Shown one piece after another: positions 1-6,492 of a stretch of 8,906 nt of DNA. The notes under the pieces were generated by a model. That model worked only from the letters and a program-made list of their open reading frames with translations, was not told the DNA's origin and searched no databases. Position 1 is the first letter of the stretch. Each line of letters begins with the position of its first letter. Source of the stretch: Comamonadaceae bacterium. Lineage in GTDB: Bacteria; Pseudomonadota; Gammaproteobacteria; Burkholderiales; Burkholderiaceae_C. Location of the stretch: assembly GCA_947458305.1 (NCBI GenBank), contig CANGZO010000089.1, positions 1 through 8,906 on the forward strand. Reading direction: 5' to 3'. A program made the translations under genes and the position numbers.

Positions 1-178
1 GATTGAAGGTGGTGACGGTCATGCAAGCGCCGTTCAAGGCGATGCTGTCGCCCAAGCCCACATCGTCAAGGTACCCGGCGGGGGCCTCGATGGTGAGGCG
101 CTTGCCGTGTTGTAAAGAGCGACCCAGGTCGTGGGTGGCGACGATTCGCCCCACGCCGGTGATGATTCCGGTAAACAT
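1..178 (-). CDS. ribE: Riboflavin synthase (alpha subunit), 5' part, cut by the window edge
   Basis: Only the first 59 codons are present; the gene continues off the left edge. The minus-strand ATG at 178-176 opens with MFTGIITGVGRI, the nearly invariant N-terminus of riboflavin synthase. Residues 43-57 (GDSIALNGACMTVTT) match the family's conserved 'G-[DE]-S-[IV]-A-x-N-G-x-C-[LM]-T-V' block of the first lumazine-binding barrel. Family knowledge: the enzyme dismutates two 6,7-dimethyl-8-ribityllumazine molecules into riboflavin and a pyrimidinedione, the last step of riboflavin synthesis in the cytosol, and it has two tandem barrels of roughly 90-100 residues. The second barrel would lie outside this window. 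There is no clear Shine-Dalgarno upstream of the ATG, but the conserved N-terminus fixes the start. The gene is divergent from phaR. I saw no FMN riboswitch core in the 134 bases upstream that were checked. The symbol ribC is also used for this gene. Confidence 0.93.
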   Translation of the reverse strand, partial: MFTGIITGVGRIVATHDLGRSLQHGKRLTIEAPAGYLDDVGLGDSIALNGACMTVTTFN

Positions 179-262
179 AGCTGTGTATTTTCGCAGGTAA
201 TGAGAGTGAATCGGCTGGCAGCACAAGAAAAATGCAGGGTTCTGAATGCCTTCAGCATTGAT

Positions 263-292
263 TTTCTAGCCCTTTTGCTCAGGGTAAACCAA
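263..292 (-). promoter_or_regulatory. Weak candidate promoter for the riboflavin synthase gene
   Basis: On the minus strand a TTGGTT box (292-287) is followed after 18 bases by TAGAAA (268-263). These match the sigma-70 consensus at 3/6 and 4/6 positions. Its placement about 85 bases upstream of the ATG is reasonable for a divergent gene, but the match is weak and could be chance. Confidence 0.18.
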
Positions 293-293
293 G

Positions 294-323
294 GCGACAG
301 GCCTTTCACGGTGTGCCTAAAAT
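294..323 (+). promoter_or_regulatory. Candidate sigma-70 promoter for phaR
   Basis: GCGACA at 294-299 (4/6 to TTGACA) and TAAAAT at 318-323 (5/6 to TATAAT) are separated by 18 bases, predicting transcription from about 329-331. That start would exclude the in-frame GTG at 313 and ATG at 322 as translation starts and leaves the TTG at 373 as the first well-placed start, which agrees with the Shine-Dalgarno there. This is inferred by eye from consensus. Confidence 0.35.
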
Positions 324-324
324 G

Positions 325-338
325 GTGCATTGCAGCAG
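325..338 (+). promoter_or_regulatory. TGC-rich palindrome, possible PhaR operator
   Basis: TGCA-T-TGCA (326-334) is a perfect 9-base palindrome followed by GCAG, and it sits on the predicted phaR transcription start. PhaR proteins studied in other bacteria are known to repress their own gene and, in at least one species, to bind TGC-rich DNA. An autoregulatory operator is therefore a reasonable inference. A short palindrome like this can also occur by chance. Confidence 0.28.
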
Positions 339-360
339 ATTTTCATTTGCCGCATCCCAT

Positions 361-366
361 CAGGAG
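361..366 (+). promoter_or_regulatory. Ribosome binding site that decides the phaR start
   Basis: CAGGAG lies 6 bases before the TTG at 373. It is the only good Shine-Dalgarno in front of any in-frame start (GTG 313, ATG 322, GTG 325 have none), so the TTG at 373 is preferred although an ATG lies upstream. Confidence 0.55.
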
Positions 367-372
367 TTTTCA

Positions 373-969
373 TTGCCGGTCAAGCCCAAAGTCAAATCGC
401 CCCCTTCGCGCCCAACGCTCAAGGCGAGCAAGGCAGAGAAGCCGGCATCAGCTGTGGGCGTTCGCACCATCAAAAAATACCCCAACCGGCGCTTGTACGA
501 CACGCAGACTTCCAGTTATGTCACGTTGGCTGAGATCAAAAAAATGGTGATGACGGCCCTGCCTGTCCAGGTTTTGGACGCCAAGACGGGTGAAGACCTG
601 ACCCGTTCGATTTTTTTGCAGATCATTTTGGAAGAAGAGTCAGCAGGCGTGCCCATGTTCAGTGAGGCGGTTTTGTCCAACATCATCCGGTTTTACGGCC
701 ATGCCATGCAGGGGCACATGGGCTCTTACTTGGAAAACCATGTGCAATCCTTCATGGACTGGCAAAACAAATTGGGTGAATCCAGTCCTGCTTTGAGTCC
801 AGAAGTCTGGGCGCAATTCATGCAGTGGCAAACCCCTTTGATGCAAAACATGTTTTCTGGCCTGGCCAACCCCTCGCAAAACGTGATGAGCCAAATGCAA
901 GAGCAGATGCAAAAGCAGATCCAGAAGAACACGGAACAGCTCTTGGGCGTCATGGGTTTACGGTCTTGA
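373..969 (+). CDS. phaR: Polyhydroxyalkanoate synthesis repressor PhaR
   Basis: A 198-residue cytosolic regulator of PHB/PHA granule metabolism. In the family, PhaR represses the phasin gene phaP and itself and is titrated off DNA by nascent PHB granules. Residues about 30-90 form the PHB/PHA accumulation DNA-binding domain, opening with the hallmark VRTIKKYPNRRLYDT (30-44) and followed by YVTL and an acidic, hydrophobic block to about 91. Residues about 95-135 form the second conserved segment (FSEAVLSNIIRFYGHAM, FMDWQNK). The C-terminus (about 165-192) is rich in Gln and Met, with repeated QMQEQMQKQIQKN, as expected for a tail that contacts PHB or assembles oligomers. The first 29 residues are basic, low-complexity and probably disordered. 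The TTG start is chosen from the Shine-Dalgarno and promoter positions; starting at GTG 313 would give 218 residues. No phaC/A/B or phaP gene is in this window, so PhaR would act in trans. Confidence 0.93.
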   Translation: MPVKPKVKSPPSRPTLKASKAEKPASAVGVRTIKKYPNRRLYDTQTSSYVTLAEIKKMVMTALPVQVLDAKTGEDLTRSIFLQIILEEESAGVPMFSEAVLSNIIRFYGHAMQGHMGSYLENHVQSFMDWQNKLGESSPALSPEVWAQFMQWQTPLMQNMFSGLANPSQNVMSQMQEQMQKQIQKNTEQLLGVMGLRS

Positions 970-980
970 TGGGCGCCGGA

Positions 981-1009
981 TGACCTTTTGTCACGAAGCG
1001 GTCGTTTTT
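981..1009 (+). terminator. Weak possible intrinsic terminator after phaR
   Basis: GACC (982-985) can pair with GGTC (1000-1003), with possible extra T-A pairs inside, and five T residues follow at 1005-1009. The stem is short and the loop large, so this is only a marginal terminator. It lies between the phaR stop and the proposed rimO -10 box. Confidence 0.22.
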
Positions 1010-1014
1010 GCGGG

Positions 1015-1020
1015 GACAAT
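1015..1020 (+). promoter_or_regulatory. Possible -10 element of rimO, very close to the start codon
   Basis: GACAAT (4/6 to TATAAT) ends 6 bases before the ATG at 1027, so transcription would begin at or just before that ATG. TTGTCA at 988-993 resembles a -35 (5/6) but the spacing is 21 bases, which is too long. If used, this promoter would give a leaderless or nearly leaderless mRNA. Confidence 0.28.
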
Positions 1021-1026
1021 GCAGGG

Positions 1027-2436
1027 ATGAGTGAAATGATGTCTACCGCCCCTGTCTCCACCAACCTGCCTGCCCCCAAAGTGGGGTTTGTCAGCCTGGG
1101 TTGCCCCAAAGCCCTGACCGATTCCGAGCTGATTTTGACCCAGCTGAGCGCGGAGGGGTACCAAACTTCCAAAACCTTTGAAGGTGCTGACCTGGTCATT
1201 GTCAACACCTGTGGCTTCATCGACGAAGCCATCCAAGAAAGCCTGGACACCATCGCCGAGGCACTGAGCGAAAACGGCAAGGTCATCGTGACCGGTTGCC
1301 TGGGTGCCAAAACAGGCGAGGGCGGTGGCAACATGGTGCTGGAGATGCACCCCAGTGTGTTGGCCGTGACCGGCCCGCACGCCACTCAAGAGGTGATGGA
1401 CGCGGTGCACACACACCTGCCCAAACCGCACGACCCGTTTTTGGACCTCGTGCCCGGTGGCTTTGGCGAAGCGGGCCTCAAGCTCACGCCGCGCCACTAT
1501 GCGTATTTGAAAATCAGCGAAGGCTGCAACCACCGCTGCACGTTTTGCATCATCCCGTCCATGCGTGGCGACTTGGTCTCACGCCCGATTGGCGATGTGC
1601 TGAAAGAAGCCAAAGCCTTGTTTGAAGGCGGTGTCAAGGAGCTGTTGGTCATCAGCCAGGATACCTCGGCCTATGGCGTGGATGTGAAATACCGCACGGG
1701 TTTTTGGGACGGCAAGCCGGTCAAAACCCGCATGTTGGAGCTGGTGCAGGCTCTGGGCGAGATGGCCCGCGAGCACGGTGCCTGGGTGCGTTTGCACTAT
1801 GTCTACCCTTATCCGAGCGTGGATGACATCATCCCTTTGATGGCGCAAGGCCTGGTTTTGCCGTATTTGGATGTGCCGTTTCAGCACAGCCACCCCGATG
1901 TGCTGCGCCGCATGAAGCGCCCGGCCAGCGGCGAAAAGAACTTGGAGCGTATCCAGCGCTGGCGCGAGATGTGCCCCGAACTGGTCATTCGCAGTACTTT
2001 CATTGCCGGTTTCCCGGGCGAGACCGAAGAAGAGTTTGAGCACTTGTTGGGTTTTTTGCGCGAGGCGCAAATTGACCGGGCGGGTTGTTTTGCTTACAGC
2101 CCCGTTCAGGGTGCAAGCGCCAACGATTTGCCCGGGATGCTGCCCGAGGCGCTGCGCGAAGAGCGCCGCGCGCGCTTCATGGCGGTAGCCGAAGAAGTGT
2201 CCATCGCCCGTTTGCACCAGCGTGTGGGTTCAAGCATGCAGGTGCTGGTGGACAGTGCGCCGGCCATGGGTCGCCGTGGCGGTGTAGGTCGTAGTTTTGG
2301 CGATGCGCCCGAGATTGACGGTGTGGTGCGTTTGTTGCCGCCCGAGAAGTTAAGCAAGACGCTCAAAGTGGGCGAGTTCACCCGTGCCCGCATTGTGAGC
2401 GTGGAAGGCCACGATTTGGTGGGGGTACCTGTTTGA
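1027..2436 (+). CDS. rimO: Ribosomal protein S12 methylthiotransferase RimO
   Basis: A 469-residue radical-SAM enzyme with two Fe-S clusters that adds a methylthio group to the beta-carbon of a conserved Asp of ribosomal protein S12 (Asp88/89 in E. coli). The N-terminal MTTase domain carries the auxiliary-cluster cysteines C26 (SLGCPKALTDSE), C62 (VNTCGFID) and C91 (VTGCLGA). The radical-SAM CxxxCxxC is C167-C171-C174 in EGCNHRCTFCIIPSMRG, followed by the typical core (VRLHYVYPYP 254-263; DVPFQHSHPDVLRRMKR 282-298; IRSTFIAGFPGE 321-332). A TRAM domain occupies about 395-469. Length is close to the E. coli protein (about 440). The wording SLGCPKALTDSE and CGFIDEA distinguishes RimO from the tRNA enzyme MiaB. 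Start choice: ATG 1027 (MSEMM...); TTG 988 would add 13 non-conserved residues. ATG 1036 is better spaced (9 bases) from the CAGGG at 1022-1026 and is a realistic alternative. It is 57 bases downstream of phaR and probably transcribed separately. Confidence 0.96.
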   Translation: MSEMMSTAPVSTNLPAPKVGFVSLGCPKALTDSELILTQLSAEGYQTSKTFEGADLVIVNTCGFIDEAIQESLDTIAEALSENGKVIVTGCLGAKTGEGGGNMVLEMHPSVLAVTGPHATQEVMDAVHTHLPKPHDPFLDLVPGGFGEAGLKLTPRHYAYLKISEGCNHRCTFCIIPSMRGDLVSRPIGDVLKEAKALFEGGVKELLVISQDTSAYGVDVKYRTGFWDGKPVKTRMLELVQALGEMAREHGAWVRLHYVYPYPSVDDIIPLMAQGLVLPYLDVPFQHSHPDVLRRMKRPASGEKNLERIQRWREMCPELVIRSTFIAGFPGETEEEFEHLLGFLREAQIDRAGCFAYSPVQGASANDLPGMLPEALREERRARFMAVAEEVSIARLHQRVGSSMQVLVDSAPAMGRRGGVGRSFGDAPEIDGVVRLLPPEKLSKTLKVGEFTRARIVSVEGHDLVGVPV

Positions 2437-2511
2437 CGTGGTTCGGCGCCATGCTGTGCAGCCTTGGTGCTGTCAGAATGCGCCGAGTTGTCTGCACTTT
2501 TGAATCGGGCA

Positions 2512-2544
2512 ACAAAAAAGCCGCTGATTGGAGATCAACGGCTT
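2512..2544 (-). terminator. Intrinsic terminator of the tRNA-Leu gene
   Basis: AGCCG (2519-2523) pairs with CGGCT (2539-2543), and after one mismatch TGAT (2525-2528) pairs with ATCA (2534-2537) around a 5-base loop. On the minus strand the stem is followed by a run of T residues (the A-run at 2514-2519). It lies 34 bases beyond the tRNA 3' end. On the plus strand the following sequence (TGTGATGTTTTT) is a poor T-tract, so it may act only weakly for rimO. The rest of the gap 2437-2511 shows only a wide inverted repeat (2443-2449 with 2480-2486) with no T-run. Confidence 0.72.
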
Positions 2545-2577
2545 GTGATGTTTTTAACTCATCGGTTTCGATAAGAT

Positions 2578-2662
<85 letters not shown>

Positions 2663-2666
2663 GCCT

Positions 2667-2672
2667 CAGGAA
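2667..2672 (+). promoter_or_regulatory. Ribosome binding site supporting the TTG start of rnr
   Basis: CAGGAA lies 8 bases before the TTG at 2681 and just outside the tRNA gene. A second purine run (AAAGGA, 2675-2680) directly abuts the start and is too close to be used. No comparable site precedes the only nearby alternative, TTG 2714. Confidence 0.4.
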
Positions 2673-2679
2673 TCAAAGG

Positions 2680-2690
2680 ATTGTATATCA
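2680..2690 (-). promoter_or_regulatory. Candidate extended -10 promoter of tRNA-Leu
   Basis: On the minus strand TGATATACAAT (2690-2680) reads as TG-n-TATACA or, shifted, as TACAAT (5/6). Transcription would begin about 10 bases before the mature tRNA 5' end. I found no good -35 at 16-18 bases. The element overlaps the rnr start codon on the opposite strand. Confidence 0.42.
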
Positions 2691-4957
2691 AAAAAGTAGC
2701 GCCACCCAGCGGCTTGCTGGAAGAAATTGAAGGCAGTGTCCAAGGGCATCGAGATGGCCATGGGTTCTTGATCCGGGATACGGGCGAGGGCGATATTTAC
2801 CTTTCACCCAACGAGATGCGTGCTGTCCTGCACAAGGACCGGGTCAAGGTTCGCATCGTGCGCCAAGACCGTAAAGGTCGCCCTGAAGGCCGCATCGTCG
2901 AGATCATCGAGCGCCCAGAGCAGCCCATCATTGGCCGTTTGTTGCATGAGGGCGGCTTGTGGTTGGTGGCACCCGAAGACAAGCGTTATGGCCAAGATGT
3001 GATGATTCCGAAAGGCGCCACCGGTTCGGCCAAGCCGGGCCAGGTGGTGGTGGTCGAGTTGACAGAGCCACCTGCCTTGTTCGGACAGCCGGTGGGCCGC
3101 GTCAAAGAAGTTCTGGGTGAAATCGACGACCCGGGCATGGAGATCGAAATTGCGGTGCGTAAGTACAGCGTGCCGCACGAGTTTTCAGCCGGCTGCCTGG
3201 AGCAGGCCAAGGGATTGCCCGACAAGGTGCTGGCCAAGGACCGCAAGGACCGGGTGGATTTGCGTGATGTGCCCTTGGTCACGATCGACGGTGAAGACGC
3301 CCGCGACTTTGACGACGCCGTGTATTGCGAACCGGCCAAAGTAGGGCGTGGCAAGGGCTGGCGTTTGCTGGTGGCCATTGCCGACGTGAGCCACTATGTG
3401 CAAACTGGCAGCGCCATTGACATCGATGCCTACGACAGGGCCACCAGCGTGTATTTTCCGCGCCGCGTGATCCCCATGCTGCCCGAGAAATTGTCCAACG
3501 GCCTGTGTTCGCTCAACCCTGATGTGGACCGTTTGTGCATGGTGTGCGACATGCTGGTCAACGCCAAAGGCGATGTGCACGCCTACCAGTTTTACCCTGC
3601 GGTGATGCACAGCCATGCGCGTTTCACTTACACCGAAGTCGCGGCCATATTGGCCAACACCCGTGGACCGGAAGCGGCCAAGCGCAAAGAGCGCGTGACC
3701 GACTTGATGAACCTGCAGGATGTGTACAAGGCTTTGCTGGCTTCGCGTGCGGTGCGCGGTGCGGTGGACTTTGAAACCACTGAAACGCAAATCGTTTGCG
3801 ACGAGAGCGGTCGCATTGAGAAGATCGTGCCGCGCGTGCGCAATGAAGCGCACCGATTGATTGAAGAAGCCATGCTGGCGGCTAACGTCTGCAGCGCCGA
3901 TTTCATTCAACAGGGCAAACACCCGGGTTTGTTCCGGGTGCATGAAGGTCCCACTGCCGAGAAAAAAGACATCCTGCGCAATTACCTGAAGGCCATGGGT
4001 TTGGGCATGGGCCTCAGTGACGATCCGCACACCAGCGAGTTCCAGAAAATCGCTCAAGCGACCAAAGACCGCCCGGACGCGCAGCAGATCCACACCATGC
4101 TGCTGCGCTCGATGCAGCAGGCCATTTACACGCCGGTCAACAGTGGCCACTTTGGGTTGGCCTATGAGGCCTACACCCACTTCACCAGCCCCATTCGGCG
4201 CTACCCGGATTTGCTGGTGCACCGGGTGATCAAAGCCATATTGATGGAGCGCAAATACACACTGCCCAGTTTGCCCGTGCCCGGCGAGGCGCATGCCAAG
4301 CTGAGCAAGCGGCTGGAAAAAAGCCGCGCGGCCAAGGGCGACGCGCCCGAGTCGTCTGCACCTCGGGTGCGCATGTCTGCCGCTGACCAACGTGCCTGGG
4401 AGGCTGCGGGCCTGCACTGCAGTGCCAACGAGCGCCGCGCCGACGAGGCCAGCCGCGATGTGGAGGCTTGGCTCAAGTGCAAGTACATGCGCGAGCACCT
4501 GGGTGAGGAGTACAGCGGCGTGGTGTCTGCGGCGACCAGCTTCGGCATCTTTGTGACTTTGGACACCTTGTATGTCGAGGGCTTGGTGCACATCACCGAG
4601 CTGGGCGGTGAGTATTTCCGCTTTGACGAGTTGCGCCAGGAGTTGCGCGGTGAGCGCACGGGCATCCGTTATGCCATTGGCAGCCGGGTGCAAGTACAGG
4701 TCAGCCGGGTGGATCTGGATGGGCGCAAGATCGACTTCCGGCTGGTGACACCGGGTGAAGATCTGGTCCCCCGGGCCATGCGCGACAAAGGCGTTTCAGC
4801 GCCTGCGGAAGGCGGGCGCGACAAGAAGCGCGGTGCGCAAGATCGCCGCATGGCCGATGCTGAGCGCAACCGCTCACCGATCCAGGCTCTCAAGGCTTCG
4901 GTGAAAAAAACAGCTGCGAAGAAAAAAGGCTCGAGGACCACCAAGCCCCGGCGATGA
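2681..4957 (+). CDS. rnr: Ribonuclease R, short form
   Basis: A 758-residue processive 3'-5' exoribonuclease of the RNB/RNase II family. It degrades structured RNA, rRNA fragments and mRNA, and in other bacteria assists trans-translation. Cold-shock/OB domains occupy about 15-165 (EGSVQGHRDGHGFLIRD, DIYLSP; then IIGRLL and VVVVELTEPP). The RNB catalytic domain spans about 190-525. TIDGEDARDFDDAVY gives the metal ligands D203, D209, D211 and D212, equivalent to D272, D278, D280 and D281 of E. coli RNase R. FTSPIRRYPDLLVHR (501-515) is the second signature. The S1 domain is about 608-688 (YSGVVSAATSFGIFV; GLVHITEL). A Lys/Arg-rich tail covers 700-758, typical of RNase R rather than RNase II. 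E. coli RNase R (813 residues) has an extra N-terminal helix-turn-helix region that is missing here. A 20-30 residue insert (about 535-565) precedes the conserved HCSANERRADEA. The start is TTG 2681; there is no in-frame ATG before 2816, which would cut into the first OB domain. Confidence 0.95.
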   Translation: MYIKKVAPPSGLLEEIEGSVQGHRDGHGFLIRDTGEGDIYLSPNEMRAVLHKDRVKVRIVRQDRKGRPEGRIVEIIERPEQPIIGRLLHEGGLWLVAPEDKRYGQDVMIPKGATGSAKPGQVVVVELTEPPALFGQPVGRVKEVLGEIDDPGMEIEIAVRKYSVPHEFSAGCLEQAKGLPDKVLAKDRKDRVDLRDVPLVTIDGEDARDFDDAVYCEPAKVGRGKGWRLLVAIADVSHYVQTGSAIDIDAYDRATSVYFPRRVIPMLPEKLSNGLCSLNPDVDRLCMVCDMLVNAKGDVHAYQFYPAVMHSHARFTYTEVAAILANTRGPEAAKRKERVTDLMNLQDVYKALLASRAVRGAVDFETTETQIVCDESGRIEKIVPRVRNEAHRLIEEAMLAANVCSADFIQQGKHPGLFRVHEGPTAEKKDILRNYLKAMGLGMGLSDDPHTSEFQKIAQATKDRPDAQQIHTMLLRSMQQAIYTPVNSGHFGLAYEAYTHFTSPIRRYPDLLVHRVIKAILMERKYTLPSLPVPGEAHAKLSKRLEKSRAAKGDAPESSAPRVRMSAADQRAWEAAGLHCSANERRADEASRDVEAWLKCKYMREHLGEEYSGVVSAATSFGIFVTLDTLYVEGLVHITELGGEYFRFDELRQELRGERTGIRYAIGSRVQVQVSRVDLDGRKIDFRLVTPGEDLVPRAMRDKGVSAPAEGGRDKKRGAQDRRMADAERNRSPIQALKASVKKTAAKKKGSRTTKPRR

Positions 4958-4979
4958 TGCCTCTCAGAACAGCCACAGC

Positions 4980-6488
4980 TTAGACGAGCCTTTGCGCCAG
5001 TCGGCTGGCGGTAAGTGCCTCACCTGGTGGCCAGTCATCGGCCACTTGGCCGTGTTGTGCCACTGCCGCGCAGGCGGCTTCGAAAGCGCTCATGCCTTGC
5101 GCCATGCGCGCGCCCACCAGCCCGGCCAGCACATCGCCCGTGCCGCCGATGGCCAGTCGGCCATTGCCCGAGATGTTGATGCGCGGCGTATGCCCGGGCT
5201 CGGCGATCACGGTGCCTGAGCCTTTCAGAACCACGGTGCATTGGAAGCGTTCGCCCAGTTCTTGCGCGGCTTTCAGGCGGTCGTTTTGCACCTGCTGCGT
5301 ATCGCAGCCCAGCAACCGGGCGGCTTCCAGGGGGTGGGGTGTGATGACGGTGGCATGCGAAACCGTGTGCACAGCCCGTTGGCGCAGCGCGTTGTGCAGG
5401 CGGGTGTCTTGAGCCACGGCATTGAGGCCATCGGCGTCCAGCACCAGCTGGGCACTGCGCCGCAGCACCTCAGGCAACACTTCTTGCACGGCGCTGCCGC
5501 CACCGCAGCCGCACACCACATGCAATTTTTCAAGCTCCAGCCGCTTGAATTCGCGTTGCATCACATCAGGCGGCACGCTGTCGACGGCTTGGCCAGACAG
5601 CAGGCTCAAAATGACACGACCCGCACCCGCGTGCAAGGCGGCTTTGGCCGCCAAAACGGCCGCGCCAGTCATGCCCATGCCGTGGGGGGCCATGCCTTCG
5701 CCGCCAATCACCGCTACATCGCCATGGCTGCCTTTGTGGCTGGCGTGGGCTTTAGGTACCTCTGTGCGCGGGGCATTGAGCCAGGCCAGTGTTGAGACGC
5801 TGTGCTGGCTCGGGTTATAGCCCAAGTTTTCGAGCCAAATTTGGCCGCTGGCGTCGCGCCCATGCCCCATCAGCAGGCCCGCTTGCACGGCGATGAGGCT
5901 CAGGGTGTGGTCGGCCCGGACAGCCAAATGGTCGCCGCTGTTGCCATTCACGTCACCCAGCCACTGGCCCGATAGCGGGTTGAGCCCAGTGGGCACGTCG
6001 ATGGCCAGCGCCGGTGCCCAGCAGTTGTTCATGGCCTGCACGCAGGCCAGTAAATCAGTGCTCAAGGGGCGTGTGGCACCGATGCCCAGCAAGGCGTCGA
6101 TACAAAGATCCTGCGGGCCCATTTGTTGCAGCCAATTGGTGGGCACGTTGGATTGAATGCGCACGCCCGCCTGCTGCGCCCGTTGCAAGGCCACTTGCGC
6201 ATCCGACGGACCAGGTCCGGTTGAGGTCACCCGGCTGACCACCACTTCTTTGCCCCATTGGTGCAGGTGCAAGGCCGCCTCAAGGCCGTCACCGCCGTTG
6301 TTACCCGGACCTGCAGCGACCCAGATCCGCCGGGCATGCGGTGCCACGGCCAAGGCAAGTCGGGCGCAGGCCAGACCCGCGCTTTGCATCAAGGGCGTGG
6401 GGTTGTGGGCCTGAATCAGTGGCTCCAGCTGCCGGACCTGCGCAAGCCCCAAGATGGGCCAAGCGTTTGAGCGGCTCAGGATATGCAT
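4980..6488 (-). CDS. nnr: Bifunctional NAD(P)H-hydrate epimerase / ADP-dependent dehydratase
   Basis: A 502-residue two-domain metabolite-repair enzyme (E. coli YjeF/Nnr is 515). It converts NADHX and NADPHX, the hydrated damage products of NAD(P)H, back to NAD(P)H. The N-terminal epimerase domain (about 10-225) interconverts R and S forms and shows GPGNNGGDGLEAA (60-72), IDALLGIGATRPL (130-142) and AIDVPTGLNPLSG (162-174). The C-terminal ribokinase-like dehydratase (about 245-500) uses ADP and shows KGSHGDVAVIGG (252-263), DADGLNAV (351-358), ITPHPLEAARLLG (382-394), VLKGSGTVI (420-428) and GNGRLAIGGTGDVLAGL (441-457), with the catalytic Asp at D452. All key motifs are intact. The ATG at 6488 is 4 bases after the amidase stop, with no strong Shine-Dalgarno, so translational coupling with the amidase is likely. 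Its stop is 22 bases from the convergent rnr stop. Confidence 0.95.
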   Translation of the reverse strand: MHILSRSNAWPILGLAQVRQLEPLIQAHNPTPLMQSAGLACARLALAVAPHARRIWVAAGPGNNGGDGLEAALHLHQWGKEVVVSRVTSTGPGPSDAQVALQRAQQAGVRIQSNVPTNWLQQMGPQDLCIDALLGIGATRPLSTDLLACVQAMNNCWAPALAIDVPTGLNPLSGQWLGDVNGNSGDHLAVRADHTLSLIAVQAGLLMGHGRDASGQIWLENLGYNPSQHSVSTLAWLNAPRTEVPKAHASHKGSHGDVAVIGGEGMAPHGMGMTGAAVLAAKAALHAGAGRVILSLLSGQAVDSVPPDVMQREFKRLELEKLHVVCGCGGGSAVQEVLPEVLRRSAQLVLDADGLNAVAQDTRLHNALRQRAVHTVSHATVITPHPLEAARLLGCDTQQVQNDRLKAAQELGERFQCTVVLKGSGTVIAEPGHTPRINISGNGRLAIGGTGDVLAGLVGARMAQGMSAFEAACAAVAQHGQVADDWPPGEALTASRLAQRLV

Positions 6489-6492
6489 GGTT

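Noticed and set aside
179..312. FMN riboswitch in front of riboflavin synthase
   Set aside because: The stretch is too short and I found none of the conserved FMN-element core sequences on the minus strand.
2443..2486. Inverted repeat TCGGCGC / GCGCCGA after rimO
   Set aside because: The loop is 30 bases and no T-run follows, so it does not qualify as a terminator. It could be chance in GC-rich DNA.
3185..4693. 502-codon open frame on the minus strand, opposite rnr
   Set aside because: It lies wholly antisense to an intact RNase R with all its motifs. Its His/Val/Gln/Ala-rich composition is the usual shadow of a GC-rich gene, and it shows no recognisable domain.
4919..4930. Programmed frameshift at the A-run near the 3' end of rnr
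   Set aside because: The AAAAAAG heptamer is not in the phase needed for -1 slippage, and the zero frame gives a normal Lys-rich RNase R tail.
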